This document shows positions 55,458 through 64,000 of a stretch of DNA of 64,000 nt, in pieces. The position numbers were made by a program, and so were the translations under genes. The stretch covers positions 1,327,501 to 1,391,500 of the forward strand of contig JAWQEG010000526.1 in the NCBI GenBank assembly GCA_033782935.1. The letters run 5' to 3'. Position 1 is the stretch's first letter. Each line of letters begins with the position of its first letter. The notes below the pieces were generated by a model. That model searched no databases. It was not told where the DNA came from and saw only the letters and a list, made by a program, of their open reading frames with translations. Source of the DNA: Petrolisthes cinctipes (lineage: Eukaryota > Arthropoda > Malacostraca > Decapoda > Porcellanidae).

Positions 55458-55612
55458 GTGGGTGGGAGTTAAACACAGGATAGAGCTTTGAGTTATTTTA
55501 TTACTCTTACGTTTCGGACTACACAGAGTCCATCTTCAGTCCGAAACGTAAGAGTAATAAAATAACTCAAAGCTCTATCCTGTGATTACCTCCCACCCAC
55601 ACAACATACTTG
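55291..55612. repeat. Palindromic foldback block with (TA)n centres
   Basis: A motif of about 44 bases (ACTCAAAGCTCTATCCTGTG TTTAACTCCCACCCACACAA) occurs four times in alternating orientation: 55291-55335, 55364-55407, 55452-55495 and 55565-55608 (the last slightly changed). The first two flank a TA tract. The last two extend to a near-perfect stem ending TTACTCTTACGTTTCGGACT / AGTCCGAAACGTAAGAGTAA around a 17-base loop. Such structures can extrude as cruciforms. Confidence 0.85.
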
Positions 55613-55655
55613 TCAATATGAATCATTCATATATATATATATATATATTCCGACA

Positions 55656-55912
55656 CTGAACATAGGCTTCATGAAGCCCGTTACCATGACCCAGGTCAAC
55701 TGCTGCTCACACACACACGTCACGACTTCCGAATTGGTACCCAGCCACAGGGGGAGAGAAGTGAGGGTTATTCCCAAATACTGCCGTTGTCATGGTACCA
55801 GCGAGAATGTTTTACGACGTTTGATGGCCTTATAGTAAGTGCCTGACTCAAGCTGGAAGGGTAAATATTCTCAGGCCCTCACCTGAGAGGATCGATCTCC
55901 CGACCTTTAGGA
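55656..55912 (-). repeat. tRNA-SINE family S1, minus copy
   Basis: Reverse complement of the S1 body: B box GGAGATCGATCCTCTC at the right, then GGTGAGGGCCTGAGAATATT and a 3' end with GTTGACCTGGGTCATGGTAA and GAAGCCTATGTTCAGTGTCG. It faces the head fragment at 55178 across the foldback. A (TA)n tract follows to 55935. Confidence 0.8.
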
Positions 55913-55935
55913 TATATATATATATATATATATAT

Positions 55936-56545
55936 AACAAGATCAGACCAGCAAAGCTTCCTCATTACTGGCAACGTCAACATTAAAAAAATTAGCTGAT
56001 GACTTTAGAAGGCCGAGTGGAGTTAAAAGTCGTCGCTGATGATTAAAGTCACTACGGGAATATTTTCCTTTTAATCATTAGGTTATGCTTCTTTATTGGA
56101 AGAAATTACAATTTGATTTTACTTCTTTCTTTCATAAAACTTGTTTTAATGATGATATCTGGTATGGTCTAGCCTCTAGGAGGAGTTAGGTTTGGACATT
56201 TTCCAAAATCTGGTACACAATAACTGAAGTTGACCACCAGGCTAGTTCTAAATAGGTTTAAACCTACCCCAATACTGTGGGAAACTTCCCTGAAAGTTTG
56301 ATGATGATATCTGTGATATCTAGGAGAGGTTAGGTTCGGACATTTTCCAAAATCTTGGGCACCACCAGGCCAAAAAGCTTTCCAAAATCAGGGGCAAGAA
56401 AAGTTCTTTGAAAATTGGAAGACTCGCTTCGCTCGCACATAAACAACATAATTAAGAACAATGAGGAAATCTGTAATTAAAGTGTGAACCTTAACAATAC
56501 ATTCGGAACAAAATACACGATGATACATCCTTAGCCTCTGCTAGC
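55936..56545. other. Non-coding stretch
   Basis: No gene. An imperfect direct repeat (GGAGGAGTTAGGTTTGGACATTTTCCAAAATC and AGGAGAGGTTAGG...) is broken over 56178-56375. Confidence 0.35.
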
Positions 56546-56838
56546 AGGTATTAGAGGTCGGGAGATCGATCCTCTCAGGTGAGGGCCTGAGATTATTTAG
56601 TCTTCCGATTTGAGTTTAAGGCACTAACTATAAGGCCACTGAACGTCGTAAAACACCCTCGCTGGTACCATAACAGCTGCAGTATTTGGGAATAACCCTC
56701 ACTTCCCTCCCTCTGTGGCTAGATACCAGTTCGGAAGTCGTGGCGTGTGTGTGTGAGCAGCAGTTGACCTGGGCCACGGTAAAGGCCTTGATTAAGCCTA
56801 TGTCCAGTGTCAGATAAAAAAAAAAAAAAAAAATGGAT
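56546..56838 (+). repeat. tRNA-SINE family S1, plus copy
   Basis: Starts inside the head just before GGTCGGGAGATCGATCCTCT and runs through the body (CTGGTACCATAACAGCTGCA, CACTTCCCTCCCTCTGTGGC) to GTTGACCTGGGCCACGGTAA, CCTATGTCCAGTGTCAG and a poly-A run of about 20. The A box is missing (5' truncated). Confidence 0.85.
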
Positions 56839-57330
56839 TCACACGCAACGAGCAGGTATGAATTACAGGTGATTTATATGCAGCAAACAGTTATGAATCA
56901 CAGGTATTCATTACGCAGTGAACTACCACAGGAAGAATAACGTATGCATAAACAATGTGAAATGGATTTTTTGGTCTGTCTTTGATATATCAAACTTTTA
57001 AATATTTATTTTATAAATGGGCAATTCGTTACAAAAAATAGCCAAAAATAGCAGCATGATTTAAAATAAACACTGACAGATAAGCATCATAATGAAATAT
57101 CATATTGTCATGGGAGTATTGTATATAACCACCTGAAATTTTATTCTCTCCTATGCTGGTCCAGAACTATATTATAAACAAAGACCTGCGTTGTTGCCAA
57201 AACATAATCTTGGGTATGAACTAAAGTGTTGAACTCTACCGCTGAGCCACGATGGGTGCCAGACAGCTAAATATCGTAGTAAAACAACAACACCTAATTT
57301 GTATATAAGGTCATCAAATAGTCGACTTAC

Positions 57331-57421
57331 GAGAAGAGATTTGTAAGTGTTTGTTCCATCCTTGCCAATTGGCACAATTTTGCTGGCAGCCAAATCATCT
57401 ATTGAATCGACTGGAAGTGAC
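57331..57421 (-). CDS. Ionotropic receptor-like channel, start of S2 lobe
   Basis: A 91-base minus-strand exon: acceptor TTCCCTCAG (AG at 57423-57422) and donor GTAAGT (57330-57325). It starts with the last base of a codon and reads SLPVDSIDDLAASKIVPIGK then DGTNTYKSLL, ending in phase 0. P-V/I-D-S-I/L-x-D-L just after the third membrane helix, followed by a K/G-x-x-x-T-x-Y strand, is the usual start of the S2 ligand-binding lobe in ionotropic receptors. It is the most 5' exon found; the ligand-binding S1 lobe and pore were not seen between 57.4 and 64 kb on the minus strand, so they lie upstream or were missed. Confidence 0.75.
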
Positions 57422-58127
57422 CTGAGGGAATAGACAACGAAAGTACAGGAGATTAAAACTTCCACATGGCCTGATGAGGTTCGGTGAAGACATACTGAGT
57501 GGCTTGATGATGAGATGGGAACCTGACGGGTTCTTACTGAAATTATGAAAACTGACTACAGAATACTAAGATGAGGACGACTTTGTGAAGACTTATTGAA
57601 AGAATGGGTAACCGGACTGATGCAGTGGTAGAGTCCTAACATTGTGCCAAGATGGCTCGGGATGAAAGCTCGTCACTGTACTGTATACTTAACTAACCAG
57701 GTACGGAGGAATAGCGATTGGCTGTAACCTCAATACGGGCTATATTACTTATGTAATACTGTCCGAGTTGAATTAATTTCCATTTTATTGATTGTTATGA
57801 TGGTTCAGTTGATATTCGTATGTTCTCGATAGTGAACCTTGCAATGGTGTCTTCTATGATTTTTTTTTTCTCTTCTCCCATTCGCATGGGGTCCTAGAAC
57901 AAATTCAAGTTGGTTGCCGGGATGGCAGCTTTAGGCAATTTTGGTAATTAGTATAAATCCAAAATGGCGACCAAAAGTGCCTTCAAATCCCATCTTTTTT
58001 ACGAATGCCCATGCTCTCTTAGAAGATCCAGGCTAACAGTGTTCACTCAGCTATTGATTTTGAGAGCATAATTCTCCGATGGGCAGCAGAGGCAAATGGA
58101 ACTTAAACCATTGTTTGCTTATGAACT
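57422..58127. other. Intronic/intergenic DNA, no gene
   Basis: A loose repeat of GATGAG/TGATGA words at about 57465-57610. Nothing else recognised. Confidence 0.35.
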
Positions 58128-58797
58128 TTGCATTGTTCTTTCGTCACTCATGGTTCACTTGAAAAAGTGAACCAATTTAAACTAGTGAAACTTATTGGGG
58201 GGCTGGGTATGGTGCCAACAGCTGCTGATGTTATCATAGTGGATGTTCCCCACCTCTTCTATCATCCGGATGGAACTGAGAAAATCATTGTCTTCGACAA
58301 GTGCCAAAATGTATCTGCTAAAGACCATGAGAGGCTTCAGAGATCTAGTGACTTTATCATCGAGTATGATTTGTCTATCACAAGTCCGTTGCCCAAGCGA
58401 GATGCAATATTGAAAAGTAAGAAGAACAAGCAAAGGTCGGGAAGAATCCATTATACTTTCAATGTCGATGAGGCTGTGACGATGTATACCAAAGACTATT
58501 ATGGTTTTCTTCATGTTGAGGCAGATATCACCATGATATCATACGTCCTCGAGGCTGCTTACTCCGGAAAGAGTGTCATCCGGGTACTCAATGATGGCTC
58601 AGACGTGTTTGTGTTGCTGGTCAATTGAGTGTATCGAGCAGAACTGCAAAGTAAAGTACAGATGGAACGATCCGATGGAACAGTGCTGAATATCAATGCA
58701 ACGTGCACCAACCTAGGGTCAAAGTGTCTGCAACTGCTTGGTATACACATAATCAGTGGCTGTTACACGACGTCTTATCTATATGACTAGGGCAAGT
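58128..58797 (+). pseudogene. PIN/XPG-like nuclease-type conserved domain, repeat-associated
   Basis: Open from ATG at 58128 to TGA at 58626-58628 (166 codons), then continuing in another frame to about 58797. Conserved text: HPDGTEKIIVFDKCQNVSAK, YDLSITSPLPKRDAILKSK, HVEADITMISYVLEA (with E-A-D), IRVLNDGSDVFVLLV (with D-x-D/S-D-V), and after the shift LQLLGIHIISGCYTTSYLYD. The H-x-E-A-D ... D-(T/S)-D-V ... G-C-D-T-T-S layout is that of a conserved domain abundant in arthropod and cnidarian repeats; the acidic residues resemble PIN/FEN-type nucleases, which is inference. G-C-Y-T-T-S replaces G-C-D-T-T-S, and a stop follows. Confidence 0.6.
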
Positions 58798-58809
58798 TAA
58801 GTGCACTAC

Positions 58810-59612
58810 TCAGATTGTTTTTATTCAAGCGCCGTGGGCATCGAGTGGACTTTTGTTGTGTACCCGCCCATGTGGGGGATTTGGGGAATGAGCGAGGAGA
58901 TAGACTGGCTAAGACAGCGGCATCTAATACTGCCCTTCCTGGGCAAGGTCTCCCTGCTTCTAACGTGCTCCTCCTCATCAATCTTTATGCTTGACGGTGT
59001 TGGCAAGAAATATGGGATGCAGTGGGATCAGGTAAATTACGCACGATAAGTCCAATTTTGATTCTGTTTCCATATTCCGAGCTGAGTTGTAGGTGGGAAA
59101 AAACTTTTGGCCATACCAAGTTCTCCCACGCACGGACTTGTAATGGACAAGTCTACCCCTCCTTTATGTGATGATTGTTAGGTGACATTGGCTGTCCAGC
59201 ATGTGTTGGTTGAGTCTCCCAGCCTCAGGGACCTTCGCATCCTGTTCTTCTCTGAGGACTGGCAGGTGGATGGTTCATATCAGATGGCAGGAGGAGCCAT
59301 GTTTGGGGATTGGAGAAACTTTGGCATTTTTAAAGGCATGAAGATATTTTAGTAAAATATGAGTTGTTGTTGTGGTTGAAGTTCTTCAGGCTGTCTGACC
59401 GAGCAGCTCCGAGTAAAATATGAGTTTTTAATGATATATCATTTTAATCATACTGCTGCTCCCTTTTGGAGGAGTGGGGCTTGGTGTATATTTTTAAATG
59501 TATTTAAATTACCATATTTCAAAAATATAATATTATATTCGGCGGTATATGACCCTGGCTGTTGCGCTGGCAGATGGCATGGCATCATCAATCATTCAAT
59601 CAATCCTCAAAT
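58810..59612 (+). mobile_element. LINE delta 3' fragment (RNase H end)
   Basis: A frame reads HRVDFCCVPAHVGDLGNERG then DRLAKTAA (the RNase H C-terminal P-x-H-V-G ... N-E-R-x-D), degenerates through the zinc-box region, and ends near 59352 (FGDWRNFGIFKGMKIF before a stop). A 3' UTR ends TATGACCCTGGCTGTTGCGC then GGCATCATCAATCATTCAATC (59550-59612), the same tail as LINE delta at 25784. Interrupted by 59364-59411. Confidence 0.75.
59364..59411 (-). mobile_element. 48-bp LINE 3'-tail insertion with TSD
   Basis: Reverse complement reads CTCGGAGCTGCTCGGTCAGA, CAGCCTGAAGAACTTCAACC and then CAA repeats, matching the end of the insertion at 26870-27064. It is flanked by AGTAAAATATGAG (59351-59363 and 59412-59424). 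A very short 5'-truncated retrotransposition. Confidence 0.88.
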
Positions 59613-60330
59613 AACCAAACTCATAACAGTAAAAACACTGTAAAGGATGCTCAACAAAAGGCTTCTCCTCTCGAGAGGTAAGGTTGATATTAATCCGGTA
59701 TGGGATATGAGAGCCATTGAAAATGAGGATGATCATGTTTCTACTCCCCTTCATCTTTGTTAACCGTTGGACACTATCAGGGCACATAACAAGAATATCT
59801 TCTTCTGATAATTCATACAAGTCCTCACTGTATGCAAACACATTGATATAATTAAACGTCCGATGAGGTTTGATGGTTTCAATCATGCCATCAGAAGGGC
59901 AGGGGAGATGTGGAGCATCATGGCCTGTGTAAGATTTTTGGTTCAGATGTAAACACCCTTACCGTATTTTTTTATGTGGCCTATAAGTAGTACCGGTAAT
60001 CCAATTTATTTGATGAGGTTACCACACCCCTATCTGTAGTATGCCACAAACCAAAAGGGCGTAGGAATGCGGACCTCCTTAGAGATATGCTCTACAGAGT
60101 CATCAGAGATTTTGGAGCAGTAGTCATAGTCACTGTCAACTACATTTATTGACCGCATCATCTGAACAATACAATAAGCATCCCTTACAGTCAGAGAATC
60201 TTTCGCCTCAAAATCTGCTTTGGCAGCAGCATTAGTATTAAAAGTATTTTAGCACCGATTGGATCGGCAGTTACTGTCATATTTGAGACGGAGAGTAGTA
60301 ATACTAATGAATACAAGAGATTAAAAAATA
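59613..60330 (-). pseudogene. LINE delta ORF1 (gag-like), fragment
   Basis: The frame 59886-59596 reads YSEDLYELSEEDILVMCPDS, VQRLTKMKGSRNMIILIFNG and PLQCFYCYEFGYLRI, the ORF1 segment just before the zinc knuckles (C-x2-C-x3-G-x4). Upstream, 60305-60195 reads LRLKYDSNCRSNRC and NTNAAAKADFEAKDSLTVRD in one frame with a stop. The knuckles and everything downstream are lost where the tail of the plus-strand fragment begins. Confidence 0.7.
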
Positions 60331-60399
60331 CGCACATATACTACCAACAAGATTCAATTATAGCGGTATTATATGGACCACCAATCTGTTTACTGGACT

Positions 60400-61300
60400 T
60401 CAGTTAGCACCAAAACGCTACATCATGACATCACTACCAGGACTTACAGACCCACACCAGATTCGAGTGTTCGTATGATTTGTGCCTGGCTTGTTCGGTC
60501 CATGGACTGAGGTAATTACTCTTGGAGATGTGGAAACTAAATGGAAGAATTACGCCACTACCATCAGTCAAGCATACCAATCCTTTTTCCCTGGAAATAC
60601 TCTAAAAACTGCACTCGTGTGACGTTCCATGGATAACACCGCGGGTAAAGAGGCTGATGGAGCAACGAAACAAAGCCTTCAACACCAACAAGAGGATCTA
60701 CAAAGTTCTCAGAAATTAAGCTATCAGGGAATTACGAGCTACTAAGAAAGCATACTACCCATTCAAAGTGTATCAACTCAAACAAACTAACATAAGTAGT
60801 GGTACAACCCTAAGAACGAGATCTCTTTGGGATGGGTAATCAGACATCTACCTTCCCATGCACTGTTCACCTGATCAACGTCGATGCAGCACAACTCTTT
60901 AACTACTACTATGCTAGCTAAAAAATATTATACCATGCTCCCCAGACTTAATTTCAAACAATTACCTGCTTACCATCCCACACCAGCACTCCCTGCATTA
61001 GCCTAGGAGTATTAAGTCGCCAATAAGCTTTTAAGCCTTGAGCTTAAGCGGTCAACCACCCCAGGTAACTTACCTATCAAATTTTACCGTGAGTTTGTCT
61101 GTGAATTAGCTACCTCCTCTGTTTAATTATCAATGCTGAACTTTCACAGAGCAATTGCTCATCAGAATAGAAGATTTCATATTTCACACCAATTCCAAAA
61201 TTAGCCAACCCTACATCATTGGATCAATTACGACCAATTGCCATTACTCCTCCCTTTTGTCTAGTCTGTGAAGATTTAATTATAAACTGGGCTTAGCGCT
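60400..61300 (+). pseudogene. LINE fragment: endonuclease-RT linker and RT start
   Basis: Broken frames with WTEVITLGDVETKWKNYATT, ISQAYQSFFPGNTLKTALV, a PWITPRVKRLMEQRNKAFN box near 60629, KKAYYPFKVYQLKQTN, GNLPIKFYREFVCELATSS near 61070, and LANPTSLDQLRPIAITPPF near 61210. The last is the first RT motif. Motifs A-C are missing. Stops in every segment. Clade not assigned. Confidence 0.7.
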
Positions 61301-61889
61301 ATAATATTAATTTTCTCCGTACTAGCTATGGCCCTTAACTCGTTACTTTGTTGCACAAACTCCTGCGAATGCTGTAATATATTCTGATGGAGCTGTCTGT
61401 CATTACTTTATCATTACTCCTCTGGGTTTCTCTCTACTACTTTCTAACTTCCATCCCATCTTCAAAGATGAATTTCTATTCTATATCCTCTTGTTATGGC
61501 TCCTCCCAACCCCAACTATTCACTCTCCACCCCTTCCCCCCTCCTCACTCTCTACTGCTGTATTTCTCTCCATCTGTCTGTGTGGATTTTCTGTTCGATA
61601 TACTATCGATGAAACCACCCGACTTTATCATCAATTGTCCTACCCAAGATCTAGATCTTGGTCCTACCTACTAACGCTTTCATGGACCGTGCCCCACTGT
61701 TTTTCGGGAATAACTGAAACTAAAGGTTGAATCAGTATGATATTTTGCCACGGGTTATTTCACATCTTCTGCTAACTTTTTGCATTATAATGGATTACCA
61801 AAAGTGCAAAATGAAGGCACTTGTCCCCGAGAATTGCGCCATTTTTATGAAATTCTACACTGGGATACGAACGATTATAGTGTGACATA

Positions 61890-62123
61890 CAGTCGTGGTC
61901 AAATATAATCATCCATATAGGGGTAACTCACGTAAGATTTTGAAAGCTTCCCTCTGTTCCTTAGCTGATAAACTTTCCAATAAATAGATAACTACCATCG
62001 TTTAATTTAATACAAGCAGCTACAAACTACTTAAAATGATAACATTATATGTGAACATGAAAACATTAGACAGTAAATTGTTAAAGTTACCAATATGTGG
62101 ATGATTATTATTGACCACGACTG
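61890..62123. mobile_element. Tc1/mariner-type MITE, TA target
   Basis: Ends CAGTCGTGGTCAAATATAAT and its complement at 62098-62123, flanked by TA on both sides (61888-61889, 62124-62125). The CAGTCGTGG terminus and TA duplication are typical of Tc1-like elements. 234 bases, no transposase. Confidence 0.85.
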
Positions 62124-62146
62124 TATATACCACGTCAGTCTACAGG

Positions 62147-62246
62147 CTTCACCCACCCTACTCTCTCTCTCTCTCTCTCTCTCTGGTCTCGAAACCTTAA
62201 CAAAAATCGCCCTGGACAACCAATCTCGACTGGCCATCCTTCGAGG
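62147..62246 (+). other. Possible exon or exon-like segment
   Basis: Acceptor-like TCAGTCTACAG before 62147 and donor-like GAG|GTAAGA after 62246 bracket a frame with a (CT)n-encoded Leu/Ser run followed by GLETLTKIALDNQSRLAILR. The last 20 residues look helical and protein-like. No family recognised. It lies inside an inverted-repeat element, so chance is quite possible. Confidence 0.25.
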
Positions 62247-62312
62247 TAAGATGCTACATACTACTGGGATCTCTCCCCTAGACACATAATTTATGCTTCA
62301 ATTTTATGTATA

Positions 62313-62734
62313 CAGGGTGATTCATCATTCCATGCCTTAAATTGAATGAAGACCTGCTTTGATAATTTTAAGCCAAAATTTCTCTATGTTGAAATGAAGG
62401 CGAAAAATTAAGGGAAACCCATCAAGATTTTGTACGTCTTTAGTAAAGGATTATAACAATGAACTTATTTTTCCAACAATGTAAAGAAAATATTCAAGGC
62501 GCTGTTTGTTCATCTGCAACACGCTCTATTCCTATACAACAAACATCTGAAACACATCCTCAGAAATCTAGGTGGGTTTCCCTTCACATTTCGCCCTAGT
62601 TAATACAGTATCATAACTGTATTGTAACAGGTAAACTATGTATAATTCGACGTTTCATCATAGAGACATTATTACTAAAAAAATTCCAAGCAGGTCATCA
62701 TTCAATTTTATGCATGGAATAATGAATCACCCTG
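62313..62734. mobile_element. 422-bp MITE, CAGGGTGATTCAT ends
   Basis: CAGGGTGATTCATCATTCCA at 62313 and its near-complement ending 62734 form TIRs of about 23 bases; TA lies just left of the element. No coding capacity. Nested in the larger inverted-repeat element. Confidence 0.8.
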
Positions 62735-63063
62735 CATATAGTAGTTCGAACAAGATTTATCGCAGGGTATGAATCAAGTTGTGGGAAAATATCATACTGA
62801 TCCAAATGTTAGTTATTGAGTTATTCCCGAAAAATAAGGCGACAAGGCCTCTGAAACCGATAGTTATTTCCCTAATTCCTCCTCCTCCTGTCTCAGCCCT
62901 GCCACGTTTGTCCATATTCTAGTCACCTTCTCCAGAAGATCTATGTATAGCCTACCAAGCCCTGTCAAAGGCATTTCGCTTCCCTCTCCGTATTATGCCG
63001 TACAATAAAACAATATAAGAAGCTGCAGAAGGCATGTTGGCCCAGTTCTTGGCAACTCCTGAT

Positions 63064-63339
63064 TTAGACCCATCCATTTGAGTTTATGTATCTGTCCAGC
63101 CTATTTTTTAAGCTGTATATATTCAGTGCTTTAGCATATACTACCTCTCTTGGAATCTTGTTCCACTCGTCCACTACTGAATTCCCAAACCAGTGTCTTC
63201 CTGTTTCGTGTTCCCTGTAGTGATGTGGAAATACTTTAAGGGTTTGGGAGCCTCTTCCGTCCAAGCTACTTAGCTTTGAGTTCTTCAACTGTCCCTCTTT
63301 TCTTTCTATTTCCTTCCTGCTTGCTGTCACATCTATCAC
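63064..63339 (-). pseudogene. CR1/L2-like LINE, C-terminal fragment
   Basis: The frame ends EHETGRHWFGNSVVDEWNKI then PREVVYAKALNIYSLKNRLD and a stop at 63064. The W-N-x-I/L-P-x-E-V-V ... F/L-K-x-x-L-D pattern is the usual C-terminus of CR1/L2-type LINE polyproteins. Its upstream side runs into the (AATC)n tail repeat at 63250-63402, where homology becomes unclear. Confidence 0.65.
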
Positions 63340-63402
63340 CTTTTTCTGGCGCTATATGACATCGATGTTGCGGCGCCTAATATCAATCAATCAATCAATC
63401 AT
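63250..63402 (+). repeat. Dispersed tail repeat ending (AATC)n
   Basis: TTTCCTTCCTGCTTGCTGTC ... GCGCTATATGACATCGATG TTGCGGCGCCTAATATC then AATC repeats. Clear match to 13440-13571. Read on minus, part of it continues the LINE frame above. Confidence 0.7.
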
Positions 63403-63957
63403 ATTTCTCTAGATTGAATCTATTAGAGCGTGTTCTATCTTGGCTTATTATCCTTAATACTTTGCTTCAATCTCCTATGTTAAACCCTCCACACTCCACA
63501 ACCAAACTAACACTCCACAACCAAACTAACATCGGCAGGCAGTAGGAAGAACAAATGAAGCGATGGTGTGCTAAATACAGTAAAACTGATAATATGATAC
63601 CAACTGGCAAGCCAAAGTATTTCTCTGTGGCTGGCCGACCACTCTCGACCACAGTACGTCTCAAACGTAAGAACCCTCAACAACACACTATCATATAGTT
63701 TCTGTAATATAGTTTCTGTAATAGTTTCTGCAAATTATTACAGTAGATAGATTAGTATCTATAAATCTGTCCGAAAAAATAAGTCTGTTAAGTAACTAAA
63801 TAAACGAAAAAATTATAAGAAAATAACTAATCTAGTCAACAAACCATTTTTAATTAACTGCTGGGTTTTGCTCTGGGCTTAGCTGATCCGACTGCTAAAT
63901 TCAGAAGGCACTGGGACACGTCCTGAGGCTGACACAGTTTGACCATGACAACACACA
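63403..63957. other. Stretch without recognised gene
   Basis: A 20-base direct repeat (CACTCCACAACCAAACTAAC twice at 63491-63530) and AT-rich DNA. Confidence 0.4.
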
Positions 63958-64000
63958 CTACTAACGCTTTCAGGACCCGTGTCGCACTGTTTTTCGGGAA
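63958..64000 (+). repeat. Start of another copy of the 61669 inverted-repeat end
   Basis: CTACTAACGCTTTCAGGACC ... CACTGTTTTTCGGGAA matches 61669-61712 with few changes. The window ends within it. Confidence 0.75.

Larger units (their letters stand above)
61669..62885. mobile_element. 1.2-kb inverted-repeat element holding two MITEs
   Basis: About 97 bases at 61669-61765 (from CTACTAACGCTTTCATGGAC through TTTTTCGGGAATAACT to ATCAGTATGATATTTTGCC) match the reverse complement of 62790-62885. A third copy of the outer 43 bases ends the window (63958-64000). Two smaller TIR elements lie inside. Confidence 0.7.

Noticed and set aside
55500..55560. Hammerhead ribozyme on the minus strand
   Set aside because: CUGAAGA, a stem II and GAAAC are present, but stem I and a UH cleavage site are not: only GGA separates the outer stem from CUGAAGA. 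Kept only as a possible degenerate trace.
57195..57260. tRNA-like A box on the minus strand (TGGCTCAGCGGTAGAG)
   Set aside because: No matching B box; at most a SINE scrap inside an intron.

Overview
The window looks like nuclear DNA of an arthropod, most likely a decapod crustacean. There are no bacterial-style operons and only scattered short exons with GT-AG boundaries. The rest is layered with decayed LINEs carrying endonuclease, reverse transcriptase and RNase H domains, tRNA-derived SINEs, Ty3/gypsy-type LTR elements, Tc1/mariner-type MITEs, large foldback elements, long pyrimidine-rich tandem arrays and (TA)n/(GT)n tracts. The assignment to decapods is inference from the style of the LINEs and SINEs; no marker gene settles it. 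The one host gene recognised is on the minus strand. Four exons (57331-57421, 42673-42790, 34780-34915, 14761-14877) encode parts of the second ligand-binding lobe and the last membrane helix of an ionotropic-receptor/iGluR-like channel. The first three join in phase and the last carries the stop codon. One linking exon, between 34.8 and 14.9 kb, and everything 5' of the first exon were not found. Most elements between 15 and 57 kb therefore sit in introns of this gene. Layout: 1-2.5 kb CR1/jockey-like LINE; 2.6-7.5 kb CT-rich tandem arrays with a 146-bp direct repeat; 8.3-8.8 kb an envelope-like fragment; 10.8-12.2 kb and 12.4-14.3 kb inverted-repeat elements; 15.5-18.8 kb an RNase H LINE (family alpha); 18.8-19.0 kb a Tc1 transposase fragment; 20.8-25.8 kb a second alpha copy split by a CR1-like LINE (gamma); 25.8-29.5 kb LINE delta with a short LINE insertion; 29.5-32.6 kb LINE epsilon with a SINE inside it; 35.8-39.1 kb a decayed Ty3/gypsy element; 39.1-39.6 kb a third alpha fragment; 40.4-42.3 kb a large inverted-repeat element inside a tRNA-like SINE. 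From 44.2 to 52.4 kb a 37-bp minisatellite is interrupted by a solo LTR, which is itself interrupted by a young LTR element. From 53 to 57 kb there is a DUF4817-like fragment, a 1.5-kb TIR element, SINEs and a palindromic foldback. From 58 to 64 kb there are further LINE fragments and nested MITEs. The most notable object is the LTR element at 44659-50917. Its two LTRs are 1173 bp each and look identical by eye, so it is young. It has a primer-binding site matching the lysine tRNA 3' end (tRNA-Lys1,2 type), a SCAN-like Gag, a protease-like region and an integrase with an intact D,D(35)E triad, but no reverse transcriptase or RNase H. Gag and protease-integrase share one frame separated by a single UGA in a UGA-CUA context, which suggests programmed stop-codon readthrough. 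This looks like a recently mobile, RT-less derivative of a Gmr1-like (integrase before RT) element.
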